NCBI RefSeq assembly: GCF_012911025.1
Contig: NZ_WUEI01000013.1
Coordinates: forward strand, 1-64,000
From: Azoarcus sp. TTM-91
GTDB lineage: Bacteria > Pseudomonadota > Gammaproteobacteria > Burkholderiales > Rhodocyclaceae
DNA length: 64,000 nucleotides
Reading direction: 5' to 3'
Position numbers and translations under genes: made by a program. A model generated the notes under the pieces. That model ran no database searches, had not been told where the DNA came from, and saw only the letters and a list, made by a program, of their open reading frames with translations. Positions 7,216 through 15,330 of the stretch are shown piece by piece (positions within the stretch are counted from its first letter, which is position 1; each line of letters opens with the position of its first letter).

Positions 7216-9174
7216 ATGCCCGACAACCGCCGCATCCTGGAACTCCTTGCCCCGGCGAAGAACGCCGATTTCGGCATCGAAGCCATCAACCATGGCGCCG
7301 ACGCCGTCTACATCGGCGGTCCGGCCTTCGGCGCGCGGGCGGCGGCCGGCAACACGCTGGAAGACATCGAGCGCCTCTGCGCCCACGCCCACCGCTACCA
7401 CGCCGAAGTCTTCGTCGCCCTCAACACCATCCTGCGCGACGACGAGCTGGAAGACGCCCGCCGCCTAATCTGGCAGATGTACGAGGCCGGGGCCGACGCC
7501 CTCATCGTGCAGGATATGGGCCTGCTGGAACTCGACCTGCCGCCCATCCAGCTGCACGCCAGCACCCAGACCGATATCCGCAGCGCGGACAAAGCGCGCT
7601 TCCTGCAGGACGTGGGCTTCTCCCAGATCGTGCTGGCGCGCGAGCTCACCCTGAACCAGGTGCAGAAGATCGCCGCCGCCACCGACTGCCAGCTCGAATA
7701 CTTCGTGCACGGCGCCCTGTGCGTGGCCTTCAGCGGCCAGTGCTACATCAGCCACGCCCACACCGGCCGCAGCGCCAATCGCGGCGAATGCTCCCAGGCC
7801 TGTCGCCTGCCCTACGACCTGGCCGACAAGGACGGCAACATCCTCGCCCGCGACCAGCACATGCTGTCCATGAAGGACAACAACCAGAGCGCCAACCTGC
7901 GCGCCCTGGCGGACGCCGGCGTCAGCTCCTTCAAGATCGAGGGCCGCTACAAAGACCTCTCCTACGTCAAGAACATCACCGCCCACTACCGCCAGTTGCT
8001 GGACGAACTCATGGACGCCTCCGGCGGCCACTATCGCCGCGCCTCCTCCGGCCGCTGCGAATTCCTGTTCACCCCGCAGCCGGACAAGACCTTCAACCGC
8101 GGCTATACCGACTACTTCGCCAACGAACGCCAGCACGGCATCGAAGCCTTCGAGTCGCCCAAGTTCGTCGGCGAGACGCTGGGCCGGGTGGTGAAGATAG
8201 ACAGCCGCCAGCGCCGCTACTTCGACGTCGAGCGCACCGCTCCGGTACACAACGGCGACGGCCTGGCCTACTACGACCCCAAGGGCGAACTGGTGGGCCT
8301 GCGGGTGAACAGCGCGGAAGCGCAGGCGGACGGCGTGGACCGGGTGTTCCCCTCCGAGCCCCTGCCCGCACACCTGGTGCCGGGCACGCCGGTGTTCCGC
8401 AACCACGACCATGCCTTCGAACGCATGCTGGAGAAGAAGTCCGCCGAGCGCAGGGTGACGGTCCGCCTGCGCCTCTATGACACCGAGGACGGCTATGGCG
8501 TGGAAGCCACCGACGAGGACGGCGTCAGCGCCTGTGCCACCGTGGTGGCCAAGCGCGAGCCGGCCCGCCAGCCCGAGCGCGCCCTGGAGGGGCTGCGCGA
8601 ACACCTGGGCCGCCTGGGCGGCACCATGTTCGCCGAGAGCGAAATCCTGCTGGACGTGGCCGGCGCGCCCTTCCTGCCCACCTCGGTGCTCAACGGCCTG
8701 CGCCGCGAGGCCTGTAGCCGGCTGGAGGCGGCCCGCCTCGCCGCCCATCCGCGCCCGCCGCGCCGTGCCGCGGTGGAGCCGCCGGCGCCCTATCCGCAGG
8801 ACGCCCTCTCCTACCTGGCCAACGTGCTCAACGACAAGGCGCGCGCCTTCTACGCCAGGCACGGCGTCAAGCTGATAGACGCCGCCTACGAGGCCAACGA
8901 GGAGCGGGACGACGTTTCACTGATGATCACAAAGCACTGCCTGCGCTACAGCTTCAACCTCTGCCCCAAGGAGGTGAAGGGCGTGAAGCCGGAACCGATG
9001 ACGCTGATCAACGGCAACGAGACGCTGACGCTGCGCTTCGACTGCAAGCGCTGCGAGATGCATGTGGTGGGCCGGCTGAAGAAGCATGTGGCGCGGCTGC
9101 ACGACAACGTGCCGGCGCAGAAAGTGGATTTCTTCCCCGCCGGCCGCCGCAGCGGCGCCCGAGCGCCGCAGTGA
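7216..9174 (+). CDS. rlhA: 23S rRNA 5-hydroxycytidine C2501 synthase (peptidase U32 family)
   Basis: A 652-residue U32-family protein whose length and blocks match E. coli RlhA (YdcP, 653 residues). It installs 5-hydroxycytidine at C2501 of 23S rRNA using prephenate-derived chemistry. Seen directly: 'ELLAPAKNADFGIEAINHG' at the start, 'HADAVYIGG'-type barrel strand, 'GYCYISH'-like 'GQCYISHAHTGRSANRG', 'GECSQACRLPY', and C-terminal 'HCLRYSFNLCPK' and 'CKRCEMH'. The conserved cysteines fit the Fe-S ligands of U32 enzymes. Earlier in-frame Met codons exist, but ATG 7216 aligns with family N-termini. The stop abuts the convergent slyX stop. Confidence 0.93.
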   Translation: MPDNRRILELLAPAKNADFGIEAINHGADAVYIGGPAFGARAAAGNTLEDIERLCAHAHRYHAEVFVALNTILRDDELEDARRLIWQMYEAGADALIVQDMGLLELDLPPIQLHASTQTDIRSADKARFLQDVGFSQIVLARELTLNQVQKIAAATDCQLEYFVHGALCVAFSGQCYISHAHTGRSANRGECSQACRLPYDLADKDGNILARDQHMLSMKDNNQSANLRALADAGVSSFKIEGRYKDLSYVKNITAHYRQLLDELMDASGGHYRRASSGRCEFLFTPQPDKTFNRGYTDYFANERQHGIEAFESPKFVGETLGRVVKIDSRQRRYFDVERTAPVHNGDGLAYYDPKGELVGLRVNSAEAQADGVDRVFPSEPLPAHLVPGTPVFRNHDHAFERMLEKKSAERRVTVRLRLYDTEDGYGVEATDEDGVSACATVVAKREPARQPERALEGLREHLGRLGGTMFAESEILLDVAGAPFLPTSVLNGLRREACSRLEAARLAAHPRPPRRAAVEPPAPYPQDALSYLANVLNDKARAFYARHGVKLIDAAYEANEERDDVSLMITKHCLRYSFNLCPKEVKGVKPEPMTLINGNETLTLRFDCKRCEMHVVGRLKKHVARLHDNVPAQKVDFFPAGRRSGARAPQ

Positions 9175-9175
9175 A

Positions 9176-9376
9176 TCAATAGTGCGGTGGAACTTCGTCC
9201 TCCGGCCGCAGGCGCGCCGCCGGCTGGGCGGACTGCACTTGCTGGGCCAGTTGGCGTAATTGCTGCTGCAGCAGGTCGATCTGCTGTTGCTGGCGGTAGA
9301 CGGTACGGTTCAGTTCCTCGATCTGGTCCTCGGCGTACATCAGCTTCGATTCCAGACGTTCCAGGTGGTCTTCCAT
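9176..9376 (-). CDS. slyX: SlyX family protein
   Basis: A 66-residue coiled-coil protein. The heptad-rich 'ERLESKLMYAEDQIEELN' and Gln-rich middle, ending in 'EDEVPPHY', are diagnostic of SlyX. The function is unknown; the gene is often near slyD but not here. Its stop lies 2 bp from the rlhA stop in convergent orientation. Confidence 0.92.
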   Translation of the reverse strand: MEDHLERLESKLMYAEDQIEELNRTVYRQQQQIDLLQQQLRQLAQQVQSAQPAARLRPEDEVPPHY

Positions 9377-9419
9377 TGCGGGTGCGGGAGAAGGCTGCGA
9401 GCACGCTCGCGGGGCTGGG

Positions 9420-9425
9420 ATTCTA
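9420..9425 (-). promoter_or_regulatory. Candidate -10 box (TAGAAT) for slyX
   Basis: Read on the minus strand the sequence is GCTAGAATCCC, 44 bp upstream of the slyX ATG. It has the same TAGAAT core as other promoters in the window. No strong -35 is seen. Confidence 0.45.
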
Positions 9426-9426
9426 G

Positions 9427-9763
9427 CCCTTCCCGCCGGCGGCTCGCGGCTTGTTTCCTGTTTGGCTTCGGCGTCTACTCATCGGCCCAACACCGCTGAA
9501 AGACCCATGCGGGCGGGACAGGAGCGGCACCTCATCCCCCTATCCCCTCGCGGGGCCTAGGCGGAAAAAGCGGAGCCTCGCTTCGCCCGCCGGGGCCCCC
9601 CAGGGCCGGCAGGTCACAGGGACGGGCGCGAAGCGGGGGCCGGAGGAGAGGGGGAAACGTCCGCGTAACTCAAACGCAGCCGCCCCGCCCTGCACACCAC
9701 GCGCCCGAGGAGGAAAACACCGCCTCTCCCACCACCGGGCGGCTCCTCCAGCCCCTACCATCG
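9427..9763. other. GC-rich intergenic gap without a supported gene
   Basis: About 340 bp with no reading frame of plausible composition. The frames present on both strands are rich in Arg, Pro and Gly with no recognisable motif. The stretch contains several short GC inverted repeats (for example GGGGCC/GGCCCC around 9590) but no hairpin followed by a T run. A structured RNA cannot be excluded. Confidence 0.5.
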
Positions 9764-10030
9764 CTAAGCCGCCGCCTCCAGCGCCGCCACCGCCGCCGTC
9801 AGCGATGGCACGATCTCCGCACCATCGCCCGCATCCAGCAACTCCCTGGCGTGCTCGATCAGCGCCCGGGCCTCGTCCGCATGGTCGCTGCCTCGCAGCT
9901 CGGCGGCGAAGCGGCCTATGCTGCCGGCCACCAGACGGGTGATGCGGCCGTTTTCGCCGGTGACCTTGGAGGTCTTGATCGCGTTGGCGATCAGATCGGT
10001 GACGACGGCGTGGTAGTCCTTGTCCGCCAT
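9764..10030 (-). CDS. Unknown 88-residue helical protein in the nafY operon
   Basis: A small acidic protein predicted to be nearly all alpha-helical, ending in an Ala-rich helix. I do not recognise a family. It starts 10 bp after the nafY stop, with an AAGGGGG Shine-Dalgarno that overlaps the nafY stop codon, so it is translated from the same mRNA and should share the NifA/sigma-54 promoter upstream of nafY. By association it may assist nitrogenase assembly, regulation or protection, but nothing in the sequence shows a mechanism. Confidence 0.75.
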   Translation of the reverse strand: MADKDYHAVVTDLIANAIKTSKVTGENGRITRLVAGSIGRFAAELRGSDHADEARALIEHARELLDAGDGAEIVPSLTAAVAALEAAA

Positions 10031-10040
10031 GGCCGCCCCC

Positions 10041-10775
10041 TTACTCCTCGACCAGCTCGGCGCTGTAGTTCTTCAAGCGCCGGCCGGCGGCGACGCCGAG
10101 TATCTTCGCCAGCCAGGGCGGCGGTGAGTCGGTCATCATGCGCTGGAACTCGGCCAGCACCACCGCCGCCTCGCCGCCCTCGATGCGCTTGATCGGGTAG
10201 ATGCCGCCCTTGATCACCTTGGCCGCCGCCGGCCCGCCGACCGAGACCACGTAGAGCACATGGCAGTCGGAGATGAGCTGCACGCGGAAGCCGTTCTTGT
10301 CCTCGGCGAAATCCGCCTCCAGCGCGTCCCGTATGTCCACCAGCCGCGTCTCGGTGGTGGACACCTGGTACACCAGGTAGCGCACACAGGAACCGAAGTG
10401 GCCGTTGAGTGCCTCGCCGCTGTCGGAGGCCAGCGCCACCCGCACCGAGCCGGGCATATCGCCGTCCTCGTACGGCAGCACCGGCGGCAGCGCCTCGCCT
10501 TCGGAGTCGCCCCACAGGATGCGCACCGCCAGCTTCATCGCCTCCAGGCCGATGCCGATATCCTCGCCATCCTCCTCGCCGTCGGCGCTGGCGAAGGCAG
10601 TCTTGAGGTCGGTGACGGTAACGGTGCGCAGATCGTCCACATCAATGTGGTCGCTGCCGAGGCGGTTCTGCAGCACGTCGATCAACTGCGGAAGGGTGAT
10701 GCCCGGCAGCGCACGGGCGGCAAGGGCGACGCGCAGCGCGGCGTCGCGGGTGATGGGGGGCAGGCTCTGTTCCAT
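10041..10775 (-). CDS. nafY: NafY-type FeMo-cofactor/apodinitrogenase-binding protein
   Basis: A 244-residue two-domain protein. Residues 1 to about 95 form a helical N-terminal domain; residues about 110-235 form the NifX/NafY 'dinitrogenase iron-molybdenum cofactor' fold. The key block 'LNGHFGSCVRYLVYQVS' carries a His (about 126) corresponding to the FeMo-co ligand His of Azotobacter NafY (243 residues), followed by 'SDCHVLYVVSVGGPAA' and 'PPWLAKIL'. In A. vinelandii NafY binds apo-NifDK and FeMo-co during nitrogenase maturation. No other nif gene is in the window. The upstream region carries NifA, IHF and sigma-54 sites. An AGGAG lies about 10 bases before the ATG. Confidence 0.87.
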   Translation of the reverse strand: MEQSLPPITRDAALRVALAARALPGITLPQLIDVLQNRLGSDHIDVDDLRTVTVTDLKTAFASADGEEDGEDIGIGLEAMKLAVRILWGDSEGEALPPVLPYEDGDMPGSVRVALASDSGEALNGHFGSCVRYLVYQVSTTETRLVDIRDALEADFAEDKNGFRVQLISDCHVLYVVSVGGPAAAKVIKGGIYPIKRIEGGEAAVVLAEFQRMMTDSPPPWLAKILGVAAGRRLKNYSAELVEE

Positions 10776-10815
10776 GGGGCAAGGCTCCTCTTCGTCGGGA
10801 ATTTTCCCTTGCCTT

Positions 10816-10831
10816 TGCAGATTAGGTGCCA
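10816..10831 (-). promoter_or_regulatory. Sigma-54 (-24/-12) promoter of nafY
   Basis: On the minus strand the sequence is TGGCACCTAATCTGCA: a perfect TGGCAC -24 element and CTGCA at -12, with the obligatory GG-N10-GC spacing. The predicted start is near 10805, 30 bases before the nafY ATG. One mismatch from TTGCA. Confidence 0.87.
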
Positions 10832-10857
10832 GTTCGAGGGCAGCGGAACGCAGCAGC

Positions 10858-10870
10858 CAATCACTTGATT
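10858..10870 (-). promoter_or_regulatory. IHF binding site between NifA site and nafY promoter
   Basis: Minus strand AATCAAGTGATTG matches the IHF consensus WATCAANNNNTTR at every position. It lies between the activator site and the -24/-12 promoter, where DNA bending is expected. Confidence 0.75.
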
Positions 10871-10917
10871 CAATGCGTTTTCTCTGCCTATGGCCGCGTG
10901 CTCCGCCGCGCCGGAGC

Positions 10918-10933
10918 TGTCGGCTTCTCGACA
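10918..10933. promoter_or_regulatory. NifA upstream activator sequence
   Basis: TGT-N10-ACA (TGTCGGCTTCTCGACA on the plus strand), the classical NifA-binding motif, centred about 120 bp upstream of the predicted nafY start site. The inner arms are also partly symmetric. Confidence 0.82.
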
Positions 10934-10966
10934 ATCCACCACCCGCGCCGTCGCGCAATACGCCAA

Positions 10967-11908
10967 TCAGCCCTGCGAGCGGCGAACGCGCCTGTCGGCC
11001 GCCGAACCGGCGGAAAGCGGCTCGCCGGCGAAGGCCGCCGACAGGAAATCGACGAAGGCGCGCACCCGGGCCGGCAGGTTACGGCGGGCGGGATAGACGG
11101 CGTAAAGGTCCGCCGCCGGCAGGGTCCAGTCCGGCAGCACCACCCGCAGGCGGCCGCTTTCCAGGTACTTCGCCAAGTCCCACTCGGAGCGGATCAGGAT
11201 GCCGTGGCCGTCCAGCGCCCAGCCCAGCACCACGTCGCCATCGTTGCTGGCGAGGGTGCCGCGCACCTTCACCGTTTCCGTCTGCCGCCCGCGCGACAGG
11301 CGCCAGGTGCCCCAGGCATCGTCATTCTGGCGGTGCACGATGCAGGCGTGGGCGGCGAGTTCGGCCGGCGTCTGCGGCTCGCCCCGCGCCTGGAGATAGG
11401 CCGGCGAAGCGCACAGGAAGCGGCGGTTGGACATCAGCTTGCGTGCCGCCAGCCGGCTATCCGGCAGTTCGCCGAAACGGATCCCCAGGTCGAAACCGCT
11501 CGCCACCAGGTCCAGCGGCGCGTCGGTGAGCTGCAGCTGCACCTCCACCTCCGGATGGAGGCGGGCGAAGTCGGAGACGATGGGGGCGATGGTGGTGCGG
11601 CCGAATCCAAGGGTCGCATTCACCCGCAGCAAGCCTTTGGGCGCCGCGGCGCGATTGCCCAACGACAGCTCCATCTCCTCGATGTCCGCCAGGATGCGAT
11701 GGGCGTGCTCCAGGTAGAGCTCGCCCTCGTCGGTCAGGCTCACCCGGCGGGTGCTGCGGTTGAGCAGGCGCACGCCCAGGCGCTGCTCCATCTGCGCCAG
11801 CCGCTTGCTCACCGCCGGCGGCGTCAGGTTGAGTTCGCGGGCGGTGGCGGTGAAGGAGCCCTTGTCCGCCAGCAGGGCGAAGAAAGCCAGTTCGGAAGTC
11901 GCATCCAT
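10967..11908 (-). CDS. LysR-family transcriptional regulator
   Basis: A 313-residue regulator with an N-terminal winged helix-turn-helix (residues about 1-60; 'GSFTATARELNLTPPAVSKR') and a C-terminal periplasmic-binding-protein-like effector domain. It is divergent from tarD with 126 bp between the start codons, the standard arrangement for a LysR activator and its target, so a tartrate or related hydroxy-acid effector is a reasonable guess. The C-terminal 20 residues are polar and variable. nafY lies downstream on the same strand but has its own promoter. Confidence 0.9.
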   Translation of the reverse strand: MDATSELAFFALLADKGSFTATARELNLTPPAVSKRLAQMEQRLGVRLLNRSTRRVSLTDEGELYLEHAHRILADIEEMELSLGNRAAAPKGLLRVNATLGFGRTTIAPIVSDFARLHPEVEVQLQLTDAPLDLVASGFDLGIRFGELPDSRLAARKLMSNRRFLCASPAYLQARGEPQTPAELAAHACIVHRQNDDAWGTWRLSRGRQTETVKVRGTLASNDGDVVLGWALDGHGILIRSEWDLAKYLESGRLRVVLPDWTLPAADLYAVYPARRNLPARVRAFVDFLSAAFAGEPLSAGSAADRRVRRSQG

Positions 11909-11934
11909 TATTAACCTGAACGACCAAATGATTT

Positions 11935-11950
11935 GAATCAGCCTCGATTC
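11935..11950. promoter_or_regulatory. Candidate operator between LysR gene and tarD
   Basis: GAATC-N6-GATTC, a 5-bp perfect inverted repeat in the middle of the AT-rich divergent intergenic region. LysR sites are usually short dyads of this type. Binding is inferred from position only. Confidence 0.4.
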
Positions 11951-12034
11951 TATCCTTCCTGGAATTCAATAACATGCCGCCATCCACCCCGCACGGCGCT
12001 CGCCGGCGAGGCCCAACCGAAGGAGAGCAGCGCA

Positions 12035-13201
12035 ATGAAGATCGTCGACATCCGCGAAGTCGCCAAGCCGATCAAGTCCAACATCCGCAACGCCTACATC
12101 GATTTCAGCAAGATGACGCTGAGCCTGGTGGCGGTGGTCACCGACGTGATCCGCGATGGCAAGCCGGTGATCGGCTACGGCTTCAACTCCAACGGCCGCT
12201 ACGGCCAGGGCAGCCTGATCCGCGAACGCTTCCGCCCGCGCCTGCTGGAAGCGGCGCCGGAAACCCTCGTCAACGACGCTGGCGACAACCTCGACCCGCA
12301 CAAAATCTGGGCGACGATGATGACCAACGAGAAGCCTGGCGGCCACGGCGAACGCTCGGTGGCAGTCGGCACCATCGACATGGCGGTGTGGGATGCGGTG
12401 GCGAAGATCGCCGGCAAGCCTTTGTACCAGTTGCTGGCGGATGAGTACGGCACCGGCACGCCCGACCGCAAGGTCTTCGTCTATGCGGCCGGCGGCTACT
12501 ACCACCCGGGGCAGGACCTGGAAGCGCTGAAGAACGAGATGCGCGGCTATCTGGACCGCGGCTACAAGGTGGTGAAGAAAAAGATCGGCGGCGCCTCGCT
12601 GGCCGAGGATCAGCGCCGCATCGAGGCCATCCTCTCCATCCTGCCGCCCGGCTGCAAGCTGGCAGTGGATGCCAACGGCCGCTTCGACCTGCCGACCGCG
12701 GTGGAGTACGCCAAGGCGCTCTCGCAGTACGACCTGTTCTGGTACGAGGAAGCCGGCGACCCGCTGGACTACGCCCTGCAGGCCGAACTCGCCAACCATT
12801 ACGAAGGCCCGATGGCCACCGGCGAGAACCTGTTCTCCATGCAAGACGCGCGCAACCTGATCCGCTACGGCGGCATGCGCCCCGACCGCGACTGGCTGCA
12901 GTTCGACTGCGCGCTCTCCTACGGCCTGGTGGAGTACCTGCGCACGCTGGAGATGCTGAAGGAGAACGGCTGGTCGCCCACCCGCTGCATTCCGCACGGC
13001 GGCCACCAGATGTCGCTGAACATCGCTGCCGGTCTGGGGCTGGGCGGCAACGAGTCCTACCCCGACCTGTTCCAGCCCTACGGCGGCTTCCCGGATGGGG
13101 TAAAGGTAGTGGACAGCTACATCGAAATGCCCGAACTGCCAGGCATCGGCTTCGAAGGCAAGTCCGACCTCATCGTCGAGATGCGCGCCCTGGCAAGCTG
13201 A
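12035..13201 (+). CDS. tarD: D(-)-tartrate dehydratase (enolase superfamily)
   Basis: A 388-residue member of the mandelate racemase/enolase superfamily. It matches the Bradyrhizobium D-tartrate dehydratase type in length and active-site layout: catalytic lysines in 'GYKVVKKKIGGA' (about residues 181-183), Mg ligands at the ends of successive strands ('VDANG', 'YEEAGDP', 'TGENLF'), and the His base in 'CIPHGGHQMS' (about 321). The reaction converts D-tartrate to oxaloacetate. AAGGAGAG lies eight bases before the ATG. Close relatives act on other acid sugars, so substrate identity is likely rather than certain. Divergent LysR gene next to it. Confidence 0.85.
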   Translation: MKIVDIREVAKPIKSNIRNAYIDFSKMTLSLVAVVTDVIRDGKPVIGYGFNSNGRYGQGSLIRERFRPRLLEAAPETLVNDAGDNLDPHKIWATMMTNEKPGGHGERSVAVGTIDMAVWDAVAKIAGKPLYQLLADEYGTGTPDRKVFVYAAGGYYHPGQDLEALKNEMRGYLDRGYKVVKKKIGGASLAEDQRRIEAILSILPPGCKLAVDANGRFDLPTAVEYAKALSQYDLFWYEEAGDPLDYALQAELANHYEGPMATGENLFSMQDARNLIRYGGMRPDRDWLQFDCALSYGLVEYLRTLEMLKENGWSPTRCIPHGGHQMSLNIAAGLGLGGNESYPDLFQPYGGFPDGVKVVDSYIEMPELPGIGFEGKSDLIVEMRALAS

Positions 13202-13268
13202 TCAATAGCGGCTCGATCACAAATCGTGCGTGCGCGGACGGCCACCCGCCGGCCGCGCGTCGCCGCCT

Positions 13269-13709
13269 TCAGGCTTCGACGTCCGCCAGCACAACTTCGT
13301 CGTCGTCGCCCATGCTCGCAAGGTCGCGAACGTTCTTCTGCACGGCAATCGCCGAGAACAGGCTCAGCACGAAAGACATCGCGTAGAAACCCTTCTCGCT
13401 CAACTCCAGCGTTGCATTCCAGAGGCCAATGGAGAGCAGCAGCACCGCAAGCCCGAAGGACGTCCAGCACAAACCATAGTAGATGCCGGTGACCCTGATG
13501 CCCTCCATGCGGTCGCGTACCGTCTTCTGCAAGGACACGGCGGAGAACAGCCCATAGAGCAGCACCGTCAGGTAATACCCCTTTTCGTTGAGTTGCATGT
13601 CGGCATTCCAAAGGCCAATGAGATAGGCCAACGTGCCGATGAAGAGTACCGCCCAGTAAGCACCCACAAAGGCACCGGTGGGCTTGTGAAGCTGCTGCTG
13701 AACCGCCAT
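13269..13709 (-). CDS. yiaA: YiaA/YiaB-family inner membrane protein
   Basis: A 146-residue membrane protein made of two copies of the roughly 55-residue YiaB domain. Each contains a helix pair around 'GLWNA' and ends in 'QKTVRD' or 'QKNVRD'. The repeats are clear by eye ('[19 protein letters not shown]' against '[19 protein letters not shown]'). The function is unknown. GGAG lies seven bases before the ATG. An AT-rich promoter (TTCATC-N17-TATATT on the minus strand, about 13743-13771) precedes it. Confidence 0.85.
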   Translation of the reverse strand: MAVQQQLHKPTGAFVGAYWAVLFIGTLAYLIGLWNADMQLNEKGYYLTVLLYGLFSAVSLQKTVRDRMEGIRVTGIYYGLCWTSFGLAVLLLSIGLWNATLELSEKGFYAMSFVLSLFSAIAVQKNVRDLASMGDDDEVVLADVEA

Positions 13710-13890
13710 GGCAATCTCCGTTTCGATGACAAACGCGAAATATATGCCAATTGCAATTTTCGATGAAGGTTTTCTTGCCCGGGGCGGATCCGTTCAGCCT
13801 CCACCCTGCCGGCGACAGCCGGCTCCTGTTTATCCCTGGGTGATGCTGTGCGATGATCGCGGGCTTATTAACCACTTCATCAATATGGTC

Positions 13891-14187
13891 ATGAGCACCA
13901 ATTCCCTCACCACCCGGCACTTCGTCACCTACAGCGGCGTCAAGCTGCCGTTCAAGCTGGTCAACGAGCTCACCGAGGCCGAGCTCGACAACCGCAACAC
14001 CTACTTCCGCGGCTATTTCGACGCCGAGGCACGGCTGACGGGCTTCGACAAGATCGTGTATGGTGAGGTGGAGCTCGCCCACCGCTATGCGTACCACGGC
14101 AATGGCGCGCTGAGGCATGCCGAGATCACCGACGCCGACGAGGAGGTCACCGTCCTCGAGTTCGACGCCGACGGCCAGCCCTGCTGA
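13891..14187 (+). CDS. Small uncharacterised protein (DUF6156-like)
   Basis: A 98-residue soluble protein, 'YSGVKLPFKLVNELTEAELDN' near the start, followed by a short beta-rich region ending in an acidic tail. I associate it with the DUF6156 family, from memory only. No catalytic motif is visible. The start is uncertain: ATG 13885 is two codons earlier and neither has a strong ribosome binding site. A DUF2789 gene follows 89 bp downstream on the same strand. Confidence 0.7.
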   Translation: MSTNSLTTRHFVTYSGVKLPFKLVNELTEAELDNRNTYFRGYFDAEARLTGFDKIVYGEVELAHRYAYHGNGALRHAEITDADEEVTVLEFDADGQPC

Positions 14188-14276
14188 AGTTCGCCGCGCC
14201 ACCGGAAGGATGGACCGGCACCACGAGGCCGGGCACGCGGCGAGGCAGCGAGCCCCCCGACCACAAGGAGAAGGCC

Positions 14277-14510
14277 ATGGAATCGCCCGTACACCCGATG
14301 AGCAGCCTGTTCGCCCAACTGGGACTTCCCACCGATGGCGCCGCCATCGACCGCTTCATCGCCGAGCACTCGCCACTGCCCGGCAACGTCCCGCTCGCCG
14401 AAGCCCCCTTCTGGACGCCCTCCCAGGCGACCTTCCTGCGCGATGAGATCCGCGAGGACGCCGATTGGGCGGAGATCGTCGACCAGTTGAACACCCGCCT
14501 GCGCGGCTGA
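14277..14510 (+). CDS. DUF2789 family protein
   Basis: A 77-residue protein with the DUF2789 pattern: 'MSSLFAQLGLP' near the start, then 'PFWTPSQATFLRDEI' and 'DADWAEIVDQLN'. The function is unknown. A strong AAGGAG is placed six bases before the ATG. Confidence 0.87.
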   Translation: MESPVHPMSSLFAQLGLPTDGAAIDRFIAEHSPLPGNVPLAEAPFWTPSQATFLRDEIREDADWAEIVDQLNTRLRG

Positions 14511-14658
14511 GGCCGCTCCTGCGCGCCATCCCCGGCTTCGGCGGCCCCTGTGCCGCTACCCTCTTTCCCGGCCTTGACAGCCCCTGCGCTCCCCCGCGAA
14601 CCGGCCCCGCGGGTCGGCATTAGGGCAATTCCGCTGCACCGCAGCAGGGCGCAAACGC

Positions 14659-14664
14659 TATCAT
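14659..14664 (+). promoter_or_regulatory. Candidate -10 box (TATCAT) for the yitT-like gene
   Basis: TATCAT in the context CGCTATCATCGCG, 28 bp before the start codon. The -35 is not obvious. It closely resembles the box before rlhA. Confidence 0.45.
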
Positions 14665-14692
14665 CGCGCCATTCCTTCCCCACACCCGCTTC

Positions 14693-15328
14693 ATGTCCGA
14701 ACCCGCTGCCCCGCCGTCTTCCTCCGCGCCGCTCATCCCTCGCCACAGCCTGCTGGATGATGCCCAAGGGCTGGTGGTCGGCACCCTCTTCCTCGCACTG
14801 GCGGTAACCCTGTTTCGGGAAGCCGGCCTGATCACCGGCGGCACCGCCGGGCTGGCTTTCGTCATCCACTACGCCTTCAACCTGCCTTTCGGCATCGTCT
14901 TCTTCTTCGTGAACCTGCCCTTCTACGTCTTCGCCTACCGCGCGCTGGGCAAGGAATTCACCCTCAAGACCTTCTTCACCATCCTGCTGATGTCACTGTG
15001 CTCCGACTGGCTGCCACGGCTGATCGACATCTCCCACGTGGAGCCGGCATTCGCCGCCGTCATGGCCGGCCTGCTGTCCGGTACCGGGCTGCTGATGCTG
15101 ATACGCCACCGCTCCAGCCTCGGCGGCATCGGCGTGCTGGCGATCTACCTGCAGCAGACCCGCGGCTGGCGCGCCGGCTGGGTGCAGATGGCCTGCGACC
15201 TCGCCATCCTCTCCCTTGCGCTGTTCGTGGTGGATCTGCCGCTGGTGGCGCTGTCGGTGCTGGGCGCGGTTGCGGTGAACTTCGTCATTGCGGTCAACCA
15301 CCGCCCCGGCCGCTACTTCGGGATGTAG
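14693..15328 (+). CDS. YitT family membrane protein
   Basis: A 211-residue protein with about six transmembrane helices and the YitT/DUF161 signature 'EAGLITGGTAGLAFVIHY', 'FGIVFFFVNLPFYVFAYRALGKEFTLKT' region and 'SSLGGIGVLAIYL'. It lacks the soluble C-terminal domain (DUF2179) of Gram-positive YitT proteins. Its transport role is unknown. A GTG-start gene begins 2 bp after its stop, so the two are probably one transcript. Confidence 0.85.
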   Translation: MSEPAAPPSSSAPLIPRHSLLDDAQGLVVGTLFLALAVTLFREAGLITGGTAGLAFVIHYAFNLPFGIVFFFVNLPFYVFAYRALGKEFTLKTFFTILLMSLCSDWLPRLIDISHVEPAFAAVMAGLLSGTGLLMLIRHRSSLGGIGVLAIYLQQTRGWRAGWVQMACDLAILSLALFVVDLPLVALSVLGAVAVNFVIAVNHRPGRYFGM

Positions 15329-15330
15329 CC

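Noticed and set aside
9540-9761. 73-residue minus-strand frame in the gap upstream of slyX
   Set aside because: Arg/Gly/Pro-rich, no ribosome binding site, no similarity; not coding by composition.
13832-13850. GG-N10-GC resembling a sigma-54 promoter before the DUF6156-like gene
   Set aside because: -24 (TGGGTG) and -12 (TGTGC) both deviate from consensus, and no TGT-N10-ACA lies upstream.
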